Source: Dethiobacter sp. (lineage in GTDB: Bacteria > Bacillota > Dethiobacteria > DTU022 > UBA8154). Taken from it: a stretch of 34,915 nucleotides of DNA. The notes beneath the pieces are model-generated. The model was not told the origin of the DNA. It did no database searches and worked only from the letters and a program-made list of their open reading frames with translations. Positions within the stretch are counted from its first letter, which is position 1. Every line of letters starts with the position of its first letter. The stretch is from the NCBI GenBank assembly GCA_003605065.1, contig QZJM01000068.1:1-34915 (forward strand), read 5' to 3'. Positions 23,404-31,097 of this stretch are shown here, one piece after another. The position numbers and the translations under genes are program-made.

Positions 23404-23964
23404 TTATAGCTCTCCCTCATCTTTTAGTCCACCAATGCCCTGTTTTAAATAGTCATCACGCAGCTGGTGATAGATTTCCGCACTCTCCCTGATATACCAC
23501 AGCGATGTTCCGGAGATTTCTTTCTTGACCTGTGCGGGAGTCCCTGCCGCCAGGTGCCGGGGGGGTATGACCGCTTTGTCTCCCACTACACTTCCGGCGG
23601 CGACAATGGACTCTTCTCCCACGTTGGCGAAATCCAGGACTACGGCGTTTATACCTATAATGGCCCCCCGGCCGATGGTGCAGTCGTGTAAAATGGCACC
23701 ATGGCCTATGGTGGCGTTTTCTCCGATAACGGCCTGGCTGCCGAAAAGCTTGAGGTGAACAACGGTGTTGTCCTGCACGTTGGCCCCTGCTTTGACAACT
23801 ATGGAACCCATGTCTCCCCGCAAAACTGCCCCAAACCAGATGCTGGCTCCTTCTTCCACGGTTACATCTCCGATAAGTACTGCTGTAGGGGCTACAAAAG
23901 CTCCCTTAGCCACTTGTGGTTTTTTACCGTTGTAGGGTACTAAAATCATCTTTTTTGCTGCCAT
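23404..23964 (-). CDS. Gamma-carbonic-anhydrase-family hexapeptide protein
   Basis: A 186-residue left-handed beta-helix protein (YrdA/PaaY/gamma-CA family), a zinc trimer that in some members hydrates CO2. Hexapeptide repeats run from about residue 20 to 145. Zinc-ligand histidines are in NTVVHLKLFG and in GHGAILHDC (both His), all three present. The conserved NVQDN precedes the first. The C-terminal helix closes the trimer. AAAGGAGA lies just before ATG 23964; the spacing is tight, so ATG 23949 cannot be excluded. Convergent with cinA. Many family members have no measurable activity, so carbonic anhydrase is a family name, not a proof. Confidence 0.9.
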   Translation of the reverse strand: MAAKKMILVPYNGKKPQVAKGAFVAPTAVLIGDVTVEEGASIWFGAVLRGDMGSIVVKAGANVQDNTVVHLKLFGSQAVIGENATIGHGAILHDCTIGRGAIIGINAVVLDFANVGEESIVAAGSVVGDKAVIPPRHLAAGTPAQVKKEISGTSLWYIRESAEIYHQLRDDYLKQGIGGLKDEGEL

Positions 23965-24020
23965 TCTCCTTTCAGGTGAATGGCCTAACCTCCCTTCAAA
24001 ATATGCCGGTTCTTTTTTTA

Positions 24021-24256
24021 TTATGAAAATGGCGCAGCGTTTGCTGGTGGTGGAGCTCCGGGTTCAACTGTAACAAGTTCTACGATGGCCGTAAAGTTGC
24101 CATTGCTTTAGGCAAGTTCAACTCACACTAAGGTGGCGCTCATAGCTCAAGGCTCCCAACAACTCGCTGCGCGGGAGACAGTTGCTCGCCTTAACCTTCG
24201 CTCCTCGCGCTTTTAATTCCGAACTTGCTGATTTAAATCAACGGCAACATTTCCGC
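24021..24256 (-). repeat. MITE-like palindromic repeat, copy B (inverted)
   Basis: Reverse-complement copy of 19975-20217: the arm TATGAAAATGGCGCAGCG starts at 24021 and the palindromic core ends CAACATTTCCGC at about 24256. Differences are scattered substitutions and small indels. It follows the 5' side of the gamma-CA gene. The two copies bound a roughly 4-kb segment in inverted orientation. Confidence 0.75.
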
Positions 24257-24539
24257 TCAAAGTGGGAAAAAGTATACCAGTTTAAAATTCTCAACCTTAG
24301 TATATTTCGCCTTGTAACCCCAAATTCCTTTTAGCAGCAAGTCTAAAAGATTTACTTCAGGCAAAAAGGAAAGAAGTTGCTGTGAAAAAAAGCTTATGCA
24401 CAGCAGGAAAAATTTTTCCGAAGAAGAATTAATATATTTAAAGAAAGAATCGGAGGTCAGGGTTATTTTTTGCATTTTTTTACCTTATAGCGAAAGCTCC
24501 AGGCGGGAAGCTTAAAGACTTTAAGAAGGAGTGAACAAG
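24257..24539. other. AT-rich spacer before the GltD-FlpD gene
   Basis: No supported gene. The minus ORF 24257-24475 has a biased, AT-driven composition and no convincing family. A 39-codon plus frame at 24396 (MHSRKNFSEEELIYLKKES) lacks a good RBS. It probably contains the promoter of the next gene, but I see no clear -35/-10 pair. Confidence 0.35.
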
Positions 24540-26627
24540 ATGGCAAACAGCAACGGTGCATTAAAAGAGGGTTCTCCCGGGATACCCCCCTGTCAGGCAG
24601 CCTGTCCTATTCATCAGGAGGTACGGGAATACTTGCGCTTGATCGCCATTGGGGACTTTAACCGTTCCTTAGAGGTTATTAAAAAGGCAAATCCCGTTTC
24701 CTCGGTATGCGGGACTATCTGTGCCCATCATTGTGAAGACGAATGCAGGCGCCAGAATGTGGACGAACCCGTTTCCATTCGGGGCTTAAAAAGAGCAGCG
24801 GTGGAATTCGGCCAGGCGGATTTTGCCGCCCCGGCAAATGTAGATGCCGGTAAAAAAGTAGCTATTATCGGTTCCGGGCCGGCGGGATTAATCGCCGCTT
24901 ATGACCTTGCTTTGCAGGGCTGCCCCGTAACTATTTTTGAACGGGAAAAATACCTCGGCGGTGCTCCGCGCAACTTTATTCCCCTCTACCGCCTCCCCGA
25001 TGAGACTGTTGAGCGGGATATTGATAATCTTAAAAAATTAGGCGTAGAGTTTAGAACTGGAGTAGAATTCGGCACGGATTTTGGGTTGGAAGAATTGAAG
25101 AAGGAAGGTTTTAAAGCTGTACTTATAGCGGTAGGCCTTACGGCAAGCCGTGGCCTGCCTATCCCCGGAGCTGATCACAAAGATGTCCTTTTGGCCCTGG
25201 AATTTTTAAAGGCGGCCAAGAGAGATAACTTCAGGCTGGACGGGCGCGAGGTTATCGTAATCGGCGGCGGTAACGTGGCCATGGATGTGGCCCGCTCGGC
25301 AGTACGCTGTGGCGCAGCCAGGGTAAGACTGGCCTGCCTGGAGTCCGAAAAGGAAATGCCGGCTTTTTCCTGGGAAATTGAAGAGGCCAAGGAAGAGGGC
25401 GTTGAATTCAACTGCTCCTGGGGGCCAAAAGCTATCAAGGTGGAAAACGGCGGGATTACGGGGCTGGAGCTCAAAGAATGTACCGCTGTTTTCGATGCGG
25501 AAAAAAGGTTCAACCCCAGCTATAATGAGGAAAATATCCTTGTAATCCCCGGAAATACCGTCATTTTTGCCATCGGCCAGGGCTCCGACCTGGAAGCGGT
25601 GAAAAAAGCCGGTGTTCCCATAGATGAAAGAGGCCGCCTGGTGTTCGACCCGGCAACCATGAAAACCCCTCTGGAGGGAGTCTTTGCCTGCGGGGAGATA
25701 GTAGCCGGCCCCAGCACGGCGGTTAAGGCCATGGCCAACGGCAGGGTGGCGGGCATGTCCATTTATAACTATCTTGCCGGAAAACCTTTTGTGGCCTCCA
25801 TGGTCGCGGAGGAGACACCACTCTCCGAGCTGGCCGCTGATGTTGCCGAAAACGTCAAGAAAATAGCGCGCCATGAAATTCCCATGTTAAACGCTGCAGA
25901 GCGCTCCAGCAACTTCCTGCCCGTAGAAAAGGGTTACACCATGGCTATGGCCGTATGGGAGAGCCGCCGCTGCCTGGGTTGTGCTGCCGGTGCCCAGCGG
26001 ATCGTGGAAAAATGTGCCGACTGCCTTACCTGCCTGCGTACGTGTCCCTATAACGTTCCGGTGGTCAGCGACCAGGGCGACTTAATGATCCGCGATCACC
26101 AGTGCCAGGCCTGCGGTCTTTGCCTTACTGTCTGCCCCAACCTGGCCATCGAGTTCAGGGCTCCTTATATCGCCGAGGCGGAGGAGCAGCTTGAGCCTGT
26201 AGTCAGTAAACTAATGGCTTCCCGAAACGGGTCGCCGGCAGTGTTGGTTTTATCCTGCGGCCTGGGCGCCTATGCTCTGCCAGGATTTAATGAAGGCTTC
26301 TTAAAGAACAAAGGCGGGAATGTGGATGTTGTCAAATTCCCCTGTATTTCCAAAATTGACACCACCCACATCCTTAAAGCTTTCCAGCTGGGGGCGGATG
26401 CAGTTATTGTCGCGGGCTGTGCGGAAGAAGACACAAATAACTGTCCTTTCCAAAAAACCATGTACTGGGCCGGCCAGCGTGTCAGCCGCGTTAAGTCTAT
26501 CCTGAAAGATGTGGGCATCGAGGAGGAACGCCTTGCCCTCTGCAGCTTTGCCCCGGAAGCAGTGGATAATTTCGGAGAAGCTGTCAGCGAAGTTCTAACT
26601 AAAATTAACGAACTTGGCAAGCGGTAG
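24540..26627 (+). CDS. GltD-like NAD(P)/FAD oxidoreductase fused to ferredoxin and FlpD domains
   Basis: A 695-residue cytoplasmic electron-transfer flavoprotein. Order: N-terminal Fe-S domain of glutamate synthase small subunit/NfnB type (Cys18, 22, 57, 61, 65, 69). Next, an FAD motif IIGSGPAGLIAAYDLA (about 109-124) and a NAD(P)H motif VIGGGNVAMDVARSAV (about 240). Then two [4Fe-4S] sites, CADCLTCLRTCP and CQACGLCLTVCP. Last comes an FlpD/MvhD-like domain (about 565-690) with FPCISKID, GADAVIVAGCAEEDTNNCPF. It therefore joins a NAD(P)H flavin site to the kind of wire HdrA uses. AAGGAG fits ATG 24540 better than GTG 24531. It is a possible partner of HdrA or of the NuoEF-like module (inference). 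Confidence 0.88.
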   Translation: MANSNGALKEGSPGIPPCQAACPIHQEVREYLRLIAIGDFNRSLEVIKKANPVSSVCGTICAHHCEDECRRQNVDEPVSIRGLKRAAVEFGQADFAAPANVDAGKKVAIIGSGPAGLIAAYDLALQGCPVTIFEREKYLGGAPRNFIPLYRLPDETVERDIDNLKKLGVEFRTGVEFGTDFGLEELKKEGFKAVLIAVGLTASRGLPIPGADHKDVLLALEFLKAAKRDNFRLDGREVIVIGGGNVAMDVARSAVRCGAARVRLACLESEKEMPAFSWEIEEAKEEGVEFNCSWGPKAIKVENGGITGLELKECTAVFDAEKRFNPSYNEENILVIPGNTVIFAIGQGSDLEAVKKAGVPIDERGRLVFDPATMKTPLEGVFACGEIVAGPSTAVKAMANGRVAGMSIYNYLAGKPFVASMVAEETPLSELAADVAENVKKIARHEIPMLNAAERSSNFLPVEKGYTMAMAVWESRRCLGCAAGAQRIVEKCADCLTCLRTCPYNVPVVSDQGDLMIRDHQCQACGLCLTVCPNLAIEFRAPYIAEAEEQLEPVVSKLMASRNGSPAVLVLSCGLGAYALPGFNEGFLKNKGGNVDVVKFPCISKIDTTHILKAFQLGADAVIVAGCAEEDTNNCPFQKTMYWAGQRVSRVKSILKDVGIEEERLALCSFAPEAVDNFGEAVSEVLTKINELGKR

Positions 26628-26699
26628 ACTTATAAATGAGTGGTATTAGAAAGTATATGGCAGGCGTTGTAAGGTATGATTCAGTTTGGGGGAAATAAA

Positions 26700-27395
26700 A
26701 TGGTTGTTGCCGATCTTAATGTGGCCGTTGCTTTTGGGGCAGGTCTCCTTTCCTTTTTTTCCCCCTGTGTTCTGCCCCTTATTCCAGCCTATATGGCTTC
26801 CATGGGAGTGCAGTTATCTGCAAAAGAACCGGCTTTAAAAGGTCGTCTCCTTACCATGTCCCTGGCCTTTGTGCTGGGATTTACCCTCATTTTTATCATC
26901 ATGGGCATATCTGCAGGGCTGCTGGGAAGCCTGCTGCTGGAGTACCGGGAAGCCCTGTACCGCCTGGGAGGGGTAATTGTATTTTTCTTTGGCCTGAAAC
27001 AGCTCGGTATTTTCAACCTTCCCTTTTTGGAGCGCAGCTGGAGCGGTATTTCCAGGGCGCCGGCAGCCAGGGGCATATTTAGTTCTTTTCTGATGGGGGC
27101 CATTTTTTCCCTGGCCTGGAGCCCCTGTGCCGGGCCGGTGCTGGCCGGTATCCTGCTGCTGGCCATGGGGGCAGGGAGCCCCTCTACGGCGGCTTTTTAT
27201 CTTTTCGTCTATTCCATGGGATTGGCGGTGCCATTTATAGCGCTGGCTGTTTTCTGGGATGTATTCCTGGGCAGGTTAAAGAAATTAAACCGTTTCCACG
27301 CTGTATTTACCCGCTTAAGCGCTGTTTTTCTGCTGCTGCTGGGGTTTTTGCTTTTCAGCGGGCTATTTTTGAAAATTACTTCCATCTTAATATAA
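26700..27395 (+). CDS. ccdA: CcdA-type membrane thiol-disulfide transporter
   Basis: A 231-residue, six-helix protein of the CcdA/DsbD-beta family. It moves reducing equivalents from cytoplasmic thioredoxin to the outer face. The two redox cysteines are in SFFSPCVLPLIPAY (helix 1) and AWSPCAGPVLAG (helix 4), both present. The track starts at 26676, but GGGGGAA at 26688 fits ATG 26700. It lies 72 bp after the GltD fusion with no terminator between, so co-transcription is possible. The following TlpA/ResA-like gene is the natural partner, as in cytochrome c or extracytoplasmic protein maturation. No c-type cytochrome gene is in the window. Confidence 0.92.
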   Translation: MVVADLNVAVAFGAGLLSFFSPCVLPLIPAYMASMGVQLSAKEPALKGRLLTMSLAFVLGFTLIFIIMGISAGLLGSLLLEYREALYRLGGVIVFFFGLKQLGIFNLPFLERSWSGISRAPAARGIFSSFLMGAIFSLAWSPCAGPVLAGILLLAMGAGSPSTAAFYLFVYSMGLAVPFIALAVFWDVFLGRLKKLNRFHAVFTRLSAVFLLLLGFLLFSGLFLKITSILI

Positions 27396-27518
27396 AGGTG
27401 ATCCGGAAGGGGATGAGGACAGCCGGGCCAGGGGTCTGCTCTGCTTCTTTATTTGACTCAGCAAGCCGGGTTAATTTTGTTTTCGTTGTATAATTAAGAC
27501 GGAAGAGAGTATATTTTG

Positions 27519-28103
27519 GTGGAAAAAAAGAAAAGAATAATTAACATTTTCCTGCTGGTGCTTGTTCTTTTTGCTTTTTTTCTTTTCCTGAATTTCTTTA
27601 GCACGGCCTGTAATTTAATGCCGGGAGGAATCAAAAGACCGGGGCAAAGCGGAACAGAAACCGGGGAAAAAACGGCAGAATATGCCCCGAAAATAGGATC
27701 ACCTGCTCCTTTATTTTCTTTGAGGGATCTTGAAGGAGAAGTCCGTAAACTGGAAGATTTTCGTGGGAATCCCGTTATCCTGAATTTTTGGACTACCTGG
27801 TGTCCGTACTGTGTGGATGAAATGCCTCTTTTGCAGGAACTGCACACCTCCGGTGAAGATGTTGTGGTGCTGGCTGTTAACGTCCGGGAGAGTAAAGAAT
27901 CAGCGCAGAAGTTTATTGTTGATAAAGGCTTTACTTTCCCCGTTTTGCTGGATAGCGAGGGGAAAGTGTTCAAAAGCTACCGCTTGAGGGCATATCCTAC
28001 TACTTTTGCTTTAAACGCCGAGGGAATCGTTACTTCCATCAAAATCGGCGCTTTTAATGCTGCCGGCCTGGAGAAGCTTGTACGCAGCGCCCGGGAGAAG
28101 TAA
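27519..28103 (+). CDS. Membrane-anchored TlpA/ResA thioredoxin-like protein
   Basis: A 194-residue protein with an N-terminal membrane anchor (about 7-28; STAC at its end may be a weak lipobox) and an AlkC-TSA/redoxin fold. The active site is WCPYC in FWTTWCPYCVDEMP, and the cis-proline region is AYPTTFAL. It probably reduces disulfides outside the membrane with electrons from CcdA just upstream. The start is uncertain: TTG 27516 and GTG 27519 both follow GAAGAGAG; I chose GTG. Confidence 0.88.
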   Translation: MEKKKRIINIFLLVLVLFAFFLFLNFFSTACNLMPGGIKRPGQSGTETGEKTAEYAPKIGSPAPLFSLRDLEGEVRKLEDFRGNPVILNFWTTWCPYCVDEMPLLQELHTSGEDVVVLAVNVRESKESAQKFIVDKGFTFPVLLDSEGKVFKSYRLRAYPTTFALNAEGIVTSIKIGAFNAAGLEKLVRSAREK

Positions 28104-28318
28104 CCTGGTTCCTGTCATACAGCCGGGTGCCGGGAAGGGGAAAAACATGGATCCCCGCAGCAAAGCCTTTGTGGAAGGGCATGTGGTTTATTAGATTATT
28201 TTAATGTTAAGATAAATTAAGGGAACCTTTTTTGCTGTGAAACGTTATCTTAATAGATGCTAAATAAAGGGCAAAAGGGGGGAGCTTTCGCTCCGGACAG
28301 CGGAGGGGAGCAGGCAAA

Positions 28319-29302
28319 ATGTTAAAAGGTAAAAGGGAGAGAAAAAAAGGAGTTTTTGCTCTACTTTCCTTAATTCTGGTACTCATAATTCTCAGTGTTG
28401 TTACAGGATGTGCTTCTCTGCAAAAAGCAGCGTTTTCACTGGAAAACAGTGCTAAATCGGGGGGAATGGGGTCTCCTCCACAGGCGGCAATGGATGAAGC
28501 CAAATTTGCCGCAAGCATGTCCTATGACAGGGCTTCGGAAAGCGGAGCTGTAGCGGATTCGCGGGAATCTTCCCCACAGTATATTATTCGCAATGGTCAT
28601 CTTACCCTGATTATTACCGATATCGAGGAGGCGGTCACAGAGATCCAGCAAAAAGCAGCCCAGTTCCAAGGATATGTGTCTTCCCTGGAGCTTTACGACC
28701 TTACCCAGGAACGCAGAGCCGGCCGTATTTCCCTGCGCATTCCCGAGGATAAATTCGATTCAGCCCTTGTTATGCTGGAAGAAGTGGGAAAAATTAAAAA
28801 TAAGAGCACCAGTGAAGAAGACGCAACTTTGCATTATATTGACCTGGAAGCCCGGATTACAAACATGGAGGCTCAGGAGAAAAGATTACGCGAACTGCTG
28901 GACAGGGCGCAAAAAGTGGAGGAAGTCCTGGAGGTTGAAAAAGAACTGTGGAGGATCCGGGGCAACCTGGAATCCATGATTGCTGAATTTAGGCATTTAA
29001 AACAACGTGTAAGCTACTCTTCCATCAATATCTACCTGGAGGAAAAAGATCCCCTTACTACCTCCCTGGTAGAAGGCCTCGGCACCTGGGAAAAAGTTGG
29101 CAGCCTATTAGCTTTGAATACAAACCGTCTTATAAAAGGAATCTCCACTTTAATTATCGTTTCCATAGGATCGCTTCCCATACTGGTTCCCCTGGCTTTG
29201 CTGGTCGTTCTTGTGGGGAAAATTGTTGTCGTTGTTAAAAATAGAAAAAAAGCCAAAAGCCAGGATACAAAAGATCAAGGTCCTTCTACTCCGGCGGCCT
29301 GA
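28319..29302 (+). CDS. DUF4349 lipoprotein
   Basis: A 327-residue protein. A signal peptide ends in the lipobox VVTGC (about residues 27-31), so it is a predicted lipoprotein. The DUF4349 domain (about 85-265) contains IRNGHLTLIITDIEEAV, RISLRIPEDKFDSAL and a coiled coil with LDRAQKVEEVLEVEKELWRI. A C-terminal membrane helix (about 283-305) is followed by a basic tail, so both ends would be membrane-attached. Function in this family is unknown; envelope sensing or support is a guess. ATG 28319 has GGAGGGGAGCAGG upstream. It ends 7 bp before a fragment of the MITE-like repeat. Confidence 0.85.
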   Translation: MLKGKRERKKGVFALLSLILVLIILSVVTGCASLQKAAFSLENSAKSGGMGSPPQAAMDEAKFAASMSYDRASESGAVADSRESSPQYIIRNGHLTLIITDIEEAVTEIQQKAAQFQGYVSSLELYDLTQERRAGRISLRIPEDKFDSALVMLEEVGKIKNKSTSEEDATLHYIDLEARITNMEAQEKRLRELLDRAQKVEEVLEVEKELWRIRGNLESMIAEFRHLKQRVSYSSINIYLEEKDPLTTSLVEGLGTWEKVGSLLALNTNRLIKGISTLIIVSIGSLPILVPLALLVVLVGKIVVVVKNRKKAKSQDTKDQGPSTPAA

Positions 29303-29308
29303 AACTAA

Positions 29309-29336
29309 TATGAAAATGGCGCAGCGTTTGCTGGTG
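29309..29336 (-). repeat. 28-bp fragment of the MITE-like repeat
   Basis: TATGAAAATGGCGCAGCGTT and the next eight bases are identical to the arm start of copy B (24022 onward). The rest of the element is missing. Confidence 0.7.
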
Positions 29337-29344
29337 AAAGAATA

Positions 29345-29399
29345 GGTGCCTGGCACTTAACTTATTTACTTATTGGGTAATTTGGTGCCTGGCACCAAA
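29345..29399. repeat. Pair of GGTGCCTGGCAC palindromes
   Basis: AGGTGCCTGGCACTTAACTT (29344) and TTTGGTGCCTGGCACCAAA (29381-29399, a palindrome around one central base) lie 38 bases apart, both followed by an AACTTATTTA-like run. They look like dispersed repeats. No clear terminator T-run. Confidence 0.6.
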
Positions 29400-29411
29400 C
29401 TTATTTATTTC

Positions 29412-29439
29412 TTGACAAAATAATTTTAAAAAGTATAAT
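29412..29439 (+). promoter_or_regulatory. Promoter of the arsR-like gene
   Basis: TTGACA (29412-29417), a 16-base spacer and TATAAT (29434-29439). Confidence 0.82.
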
Positions 29440-29443
29440 GTAG

Positions 29444-29459
29444 TTAAGTAATTACTTAA
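29444..29459 (+). promoter_or_regulatory. Candidate ArsR operator
   Basis: TTAAGTAATTACTTAA is a perfect 16-bp palindrome starting 4 bases after the -10 box and covering the expected start site. Position suggests autorepression. Confidence 0.65.
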
Positions 29460-29480
29460 TTAGTTTTGGTGAGAATATTT

Positions 29481-29954
29481 ATGGATGAACTCCTTATTAA
29501 TTTAAAAGCGTTGGCTGATGAAACCCGTTTTAAAATAATCGACCTGCTTTTGACTCATGATTTTTGTGTGGGTGCCCTGGCAGCACGCCTGGGTATTTCC
29601 GAGGCAGCAGTTTCCCAACAATTACAGGTTTTAAGAAAAGCGGGTTTGGTTAAGGGAGAAAAACGCGGCTACTGGACCCATTACTCGGTAGAACAGGATG
29701 TACTTAAGCAAGTTGCCGCCAGCCTGAAAAAGGTGGCAGAACGGTCGCCTGGCTGCAGGCATGCCTGCCAGAAAGAGTTATCAGGGGTAAAAGACCATAC
29801 TTCAGAGGGGAGGGAAAAGAAAGTGTGTAAGTGCGGCTGTGAGCATCCGGAGAAATTGGAAAGCGAACCGGGAAAATGTACTCCGGAAAAAATTAAGGAG
29901 TGTCACGGGGAAAATAAAGAACATCCCTGTGAGAGAGAAGATAATTGTTGCTAA
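29481..29954 (+). CDS. ArsR-family regulator with cysteine-rich tail
   Basis: A 157-residue winged-helix regulator (HTH about 25-75, CVGALAARLGISEAAVSQQL). The canonical CxC metal box is reduced to one cysteine (DFCVGAL). After residue 95 a hydrophilic tail carries ten cysteines (CRHAC, CKCGC and others, ending DNCC), as in a metallothionein-like metal trap. The track starts at TTG 29466; GGTGAG fits ATG 29481. Metal or metalloid sensing is likely, but no metal transporter or reductase gene is adjacent, and a strong terminator follows directly. The perfect palindrome upstream suggests self-repression. Confidence 0.85.
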   Translation: MDELLINLKALADETRFKIIDLLLTHDFCVGALAARLGISEAAVSQQLQVLRKAGLVKGEKRGYWTHYSVEQDVLKQVAASLKKVAERSPGCRHACQKELSGVKDHTSEGREKKVCKCGCEHPEKLESEPGKCTPEKIKECHGENKEHPCEREDNCC

Positions 29955-29968
29955 TGCTAAGGGTACAA

Positions 29969-30004
29969 AAGTGAGCAGGATTTTTTAATCCTGCTCACTT
30001 TTTT
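29969..30004 (+). terminator. Strong terminator after the arsR-like gene
   Basis: AAGTGAGCAGGATT and AATCCTGCTCACTT form a perfect 14-bp stem with loop TTTT and six T residues at and after the end. Confidence 0.95.
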
Positions 30005-30165
30005 AGGAGATTTGGCAAGAATCCTCTCCATTTCAATGGAGAGTAGTTTACTGTGTGTATCGAGGGTGTTAAAGTTTACCATCAACATGGTAGGTAACAG
30101 CTAACTCCTGCTTTTATACATTATTAACGCCGTGGTGGAGCCAAGACAGGAGGGAGACAGGCAAA

Positions 30166-30873
30166 ATGAACATTTTAGAAGCGTGTAACTTAACTAAAAA
30201 ATACGGTGATTTTACGGCGGTGGAAAGTATAGACTTTTACATTAAAGAGGGGGAGATCTTTGGATTCCTCGGCCCCAATGGTGCCGGAAAAACTACAACC
30301 ATAAATATGCTGACAGGATTGGCCCGGATAACATCTGGGTTTATCCGCTTATCGGGAACTGATTATACCCGCCGGATTAAAAAGGCGCAGCATTTAATGG
30401 GTATTGTTCCTGATGAGAGCAATCTTTACGAAGAGCTCGGCGGGTTCCAAAACTTGAGTTTTTGTGCGGCTCTTTATGGCATGGAAAGGAGTAAACGCGA
30501 GGAAAGGGCCTGGCAGCTTCTTAAACAATTTGGACTTGCTGAGGCGGGAAAGAAGCCCTTCAGGTCTTTTTCCAAAGGTATGAAAAGAAAGTTAACCATC
30601 GCTGCCGGAATCATTCACGAACCCAAAATTCTTTTTTTGGACGAATCCACAACCGGTATTGATGTTGTAAGTGCAAGGCAAATTCGTAAACTGATCCTGG
30701 AATTGAACGAAAAAGAGACTGCCATTTTTTTGACGACACATTATATTGAAGAAGCAGAAAGGCTTTGCCATAGAGTAGCATTTATCGTCGATGGGAAAAT
30801 CGTGCGTATTGGCACAATCGAAGAACTGATGAAAGATATGAGAAACTATTACCTGAAGCCCCCAATATATTAA
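30166..30873 (+). CDS. ABC-2-type transporter ATPase, permease lost
   Basis: A 235-residue ATP-binding subunit. Walker A is GPNGAGKTT (about 37-45), the signature is FSKGMKRKL (a variant of LSGGQ), Walker B is ILFLDESTTGID, and the H-loop is TTHY. It resembles ABC-2 drug or multidrug export ATPases. GGAGGGAG precedes ATG 30166. The C-terminus after GTIEELMKDM is short and diverges (NYYLKPPIY), where the sequence passes into a permease fragment in another frame. So a deletion has probably joined ATPase and permease ends, and the transporter is likely dead unless it borrows another permease. Confidence 0.88.
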   Translation: MNILEACNLTKKYGDFTAVESIDFYIKEGEIFGFLGPNGAGKTTTINMLTGLARITSGFIRLSGTDYTRRIKKAQHLMGIVPDESNLYEELGGFQNLSFCAALYGMERSKREERAWQLLKQFGLAEAGKKPFRSFSKGMKRKLTIAAGIIHEPKILFLDESTTGIDVVSARQIRKLILELNEKETAIFLTTHYIEEAERLCHRVAFIVDGKIVRIGTIEELMKDMRNYYLKPPIY

Positions 30874-30969
30874 AACATTCCATCACCGGCAATGGGCAGA
30901 TCCTGCCCGGGCTTAGTTTTTTAATGTTGATTTTATTCAGCCTTTTTTTATTTGGCTATAGCATAAGAA
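30852..30969 (+). pseudogene. C-terminal fragment of an ABC-2 permease, split by the IS
   Basis: In a different frame from the ATPase, 30852 onward reads PEAPNILKHSITGNGQILPG, then a membrane segment LSFLMLILFSLFLFGYSIR. The IS enters here. If the IS and one target copy are removed the frame continues after 32685 as NVKRKWIY and a stop at 32709-32711, a typical basic tail after a last membrane helix. The remaining permease is absent. The family call is from topology and context. Confidence 0.6.
30963..30969 (+). repeat. Left target-site duplication of the IS
   Basis: ATAAGAA, identical to 32679-32685 on the other side. Confidence 0.8.
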
Positions 30970-31062
30970 CCTAACTTCCCGTACATTTTATAACTATGCC
31001 ACTTCGAAAGCCCTAAAATAAGCTGCTTTACAGCGATTTTTGCCTTGCAATCCCCATTAATA

Positions 31063-31082
31063 ATAGTTATAATTATAACTAT
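31063..31082 (+). promoter_or_regulatory. 20-bp palindrome in the transposase leader
   Basis: ATAGTTATAATTATAACTAT is a perfect palindrome 15 bases before the transposase ATG. Its half-site ATAGTTATAA is also the inner part of both terminal repeats, so transposase may bind here and repress itself (inference). Confidence 0.55.
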
Positions 31083-31097
31083 GAGAGGAGGATTTGC

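Noticed and set aside
24257-24475. Minus ORF of 72 residues (MQKITLTSDSFF)
   Set aside because: Composition follows the AT-rich DNA and no RBS or family resemblance is visible.
28147-28194. 15-codon ORF MDPRSKAFVEGHVVY after AAGGGG
   Set aside because: Too short to support without conservation; no neighbour coupling.
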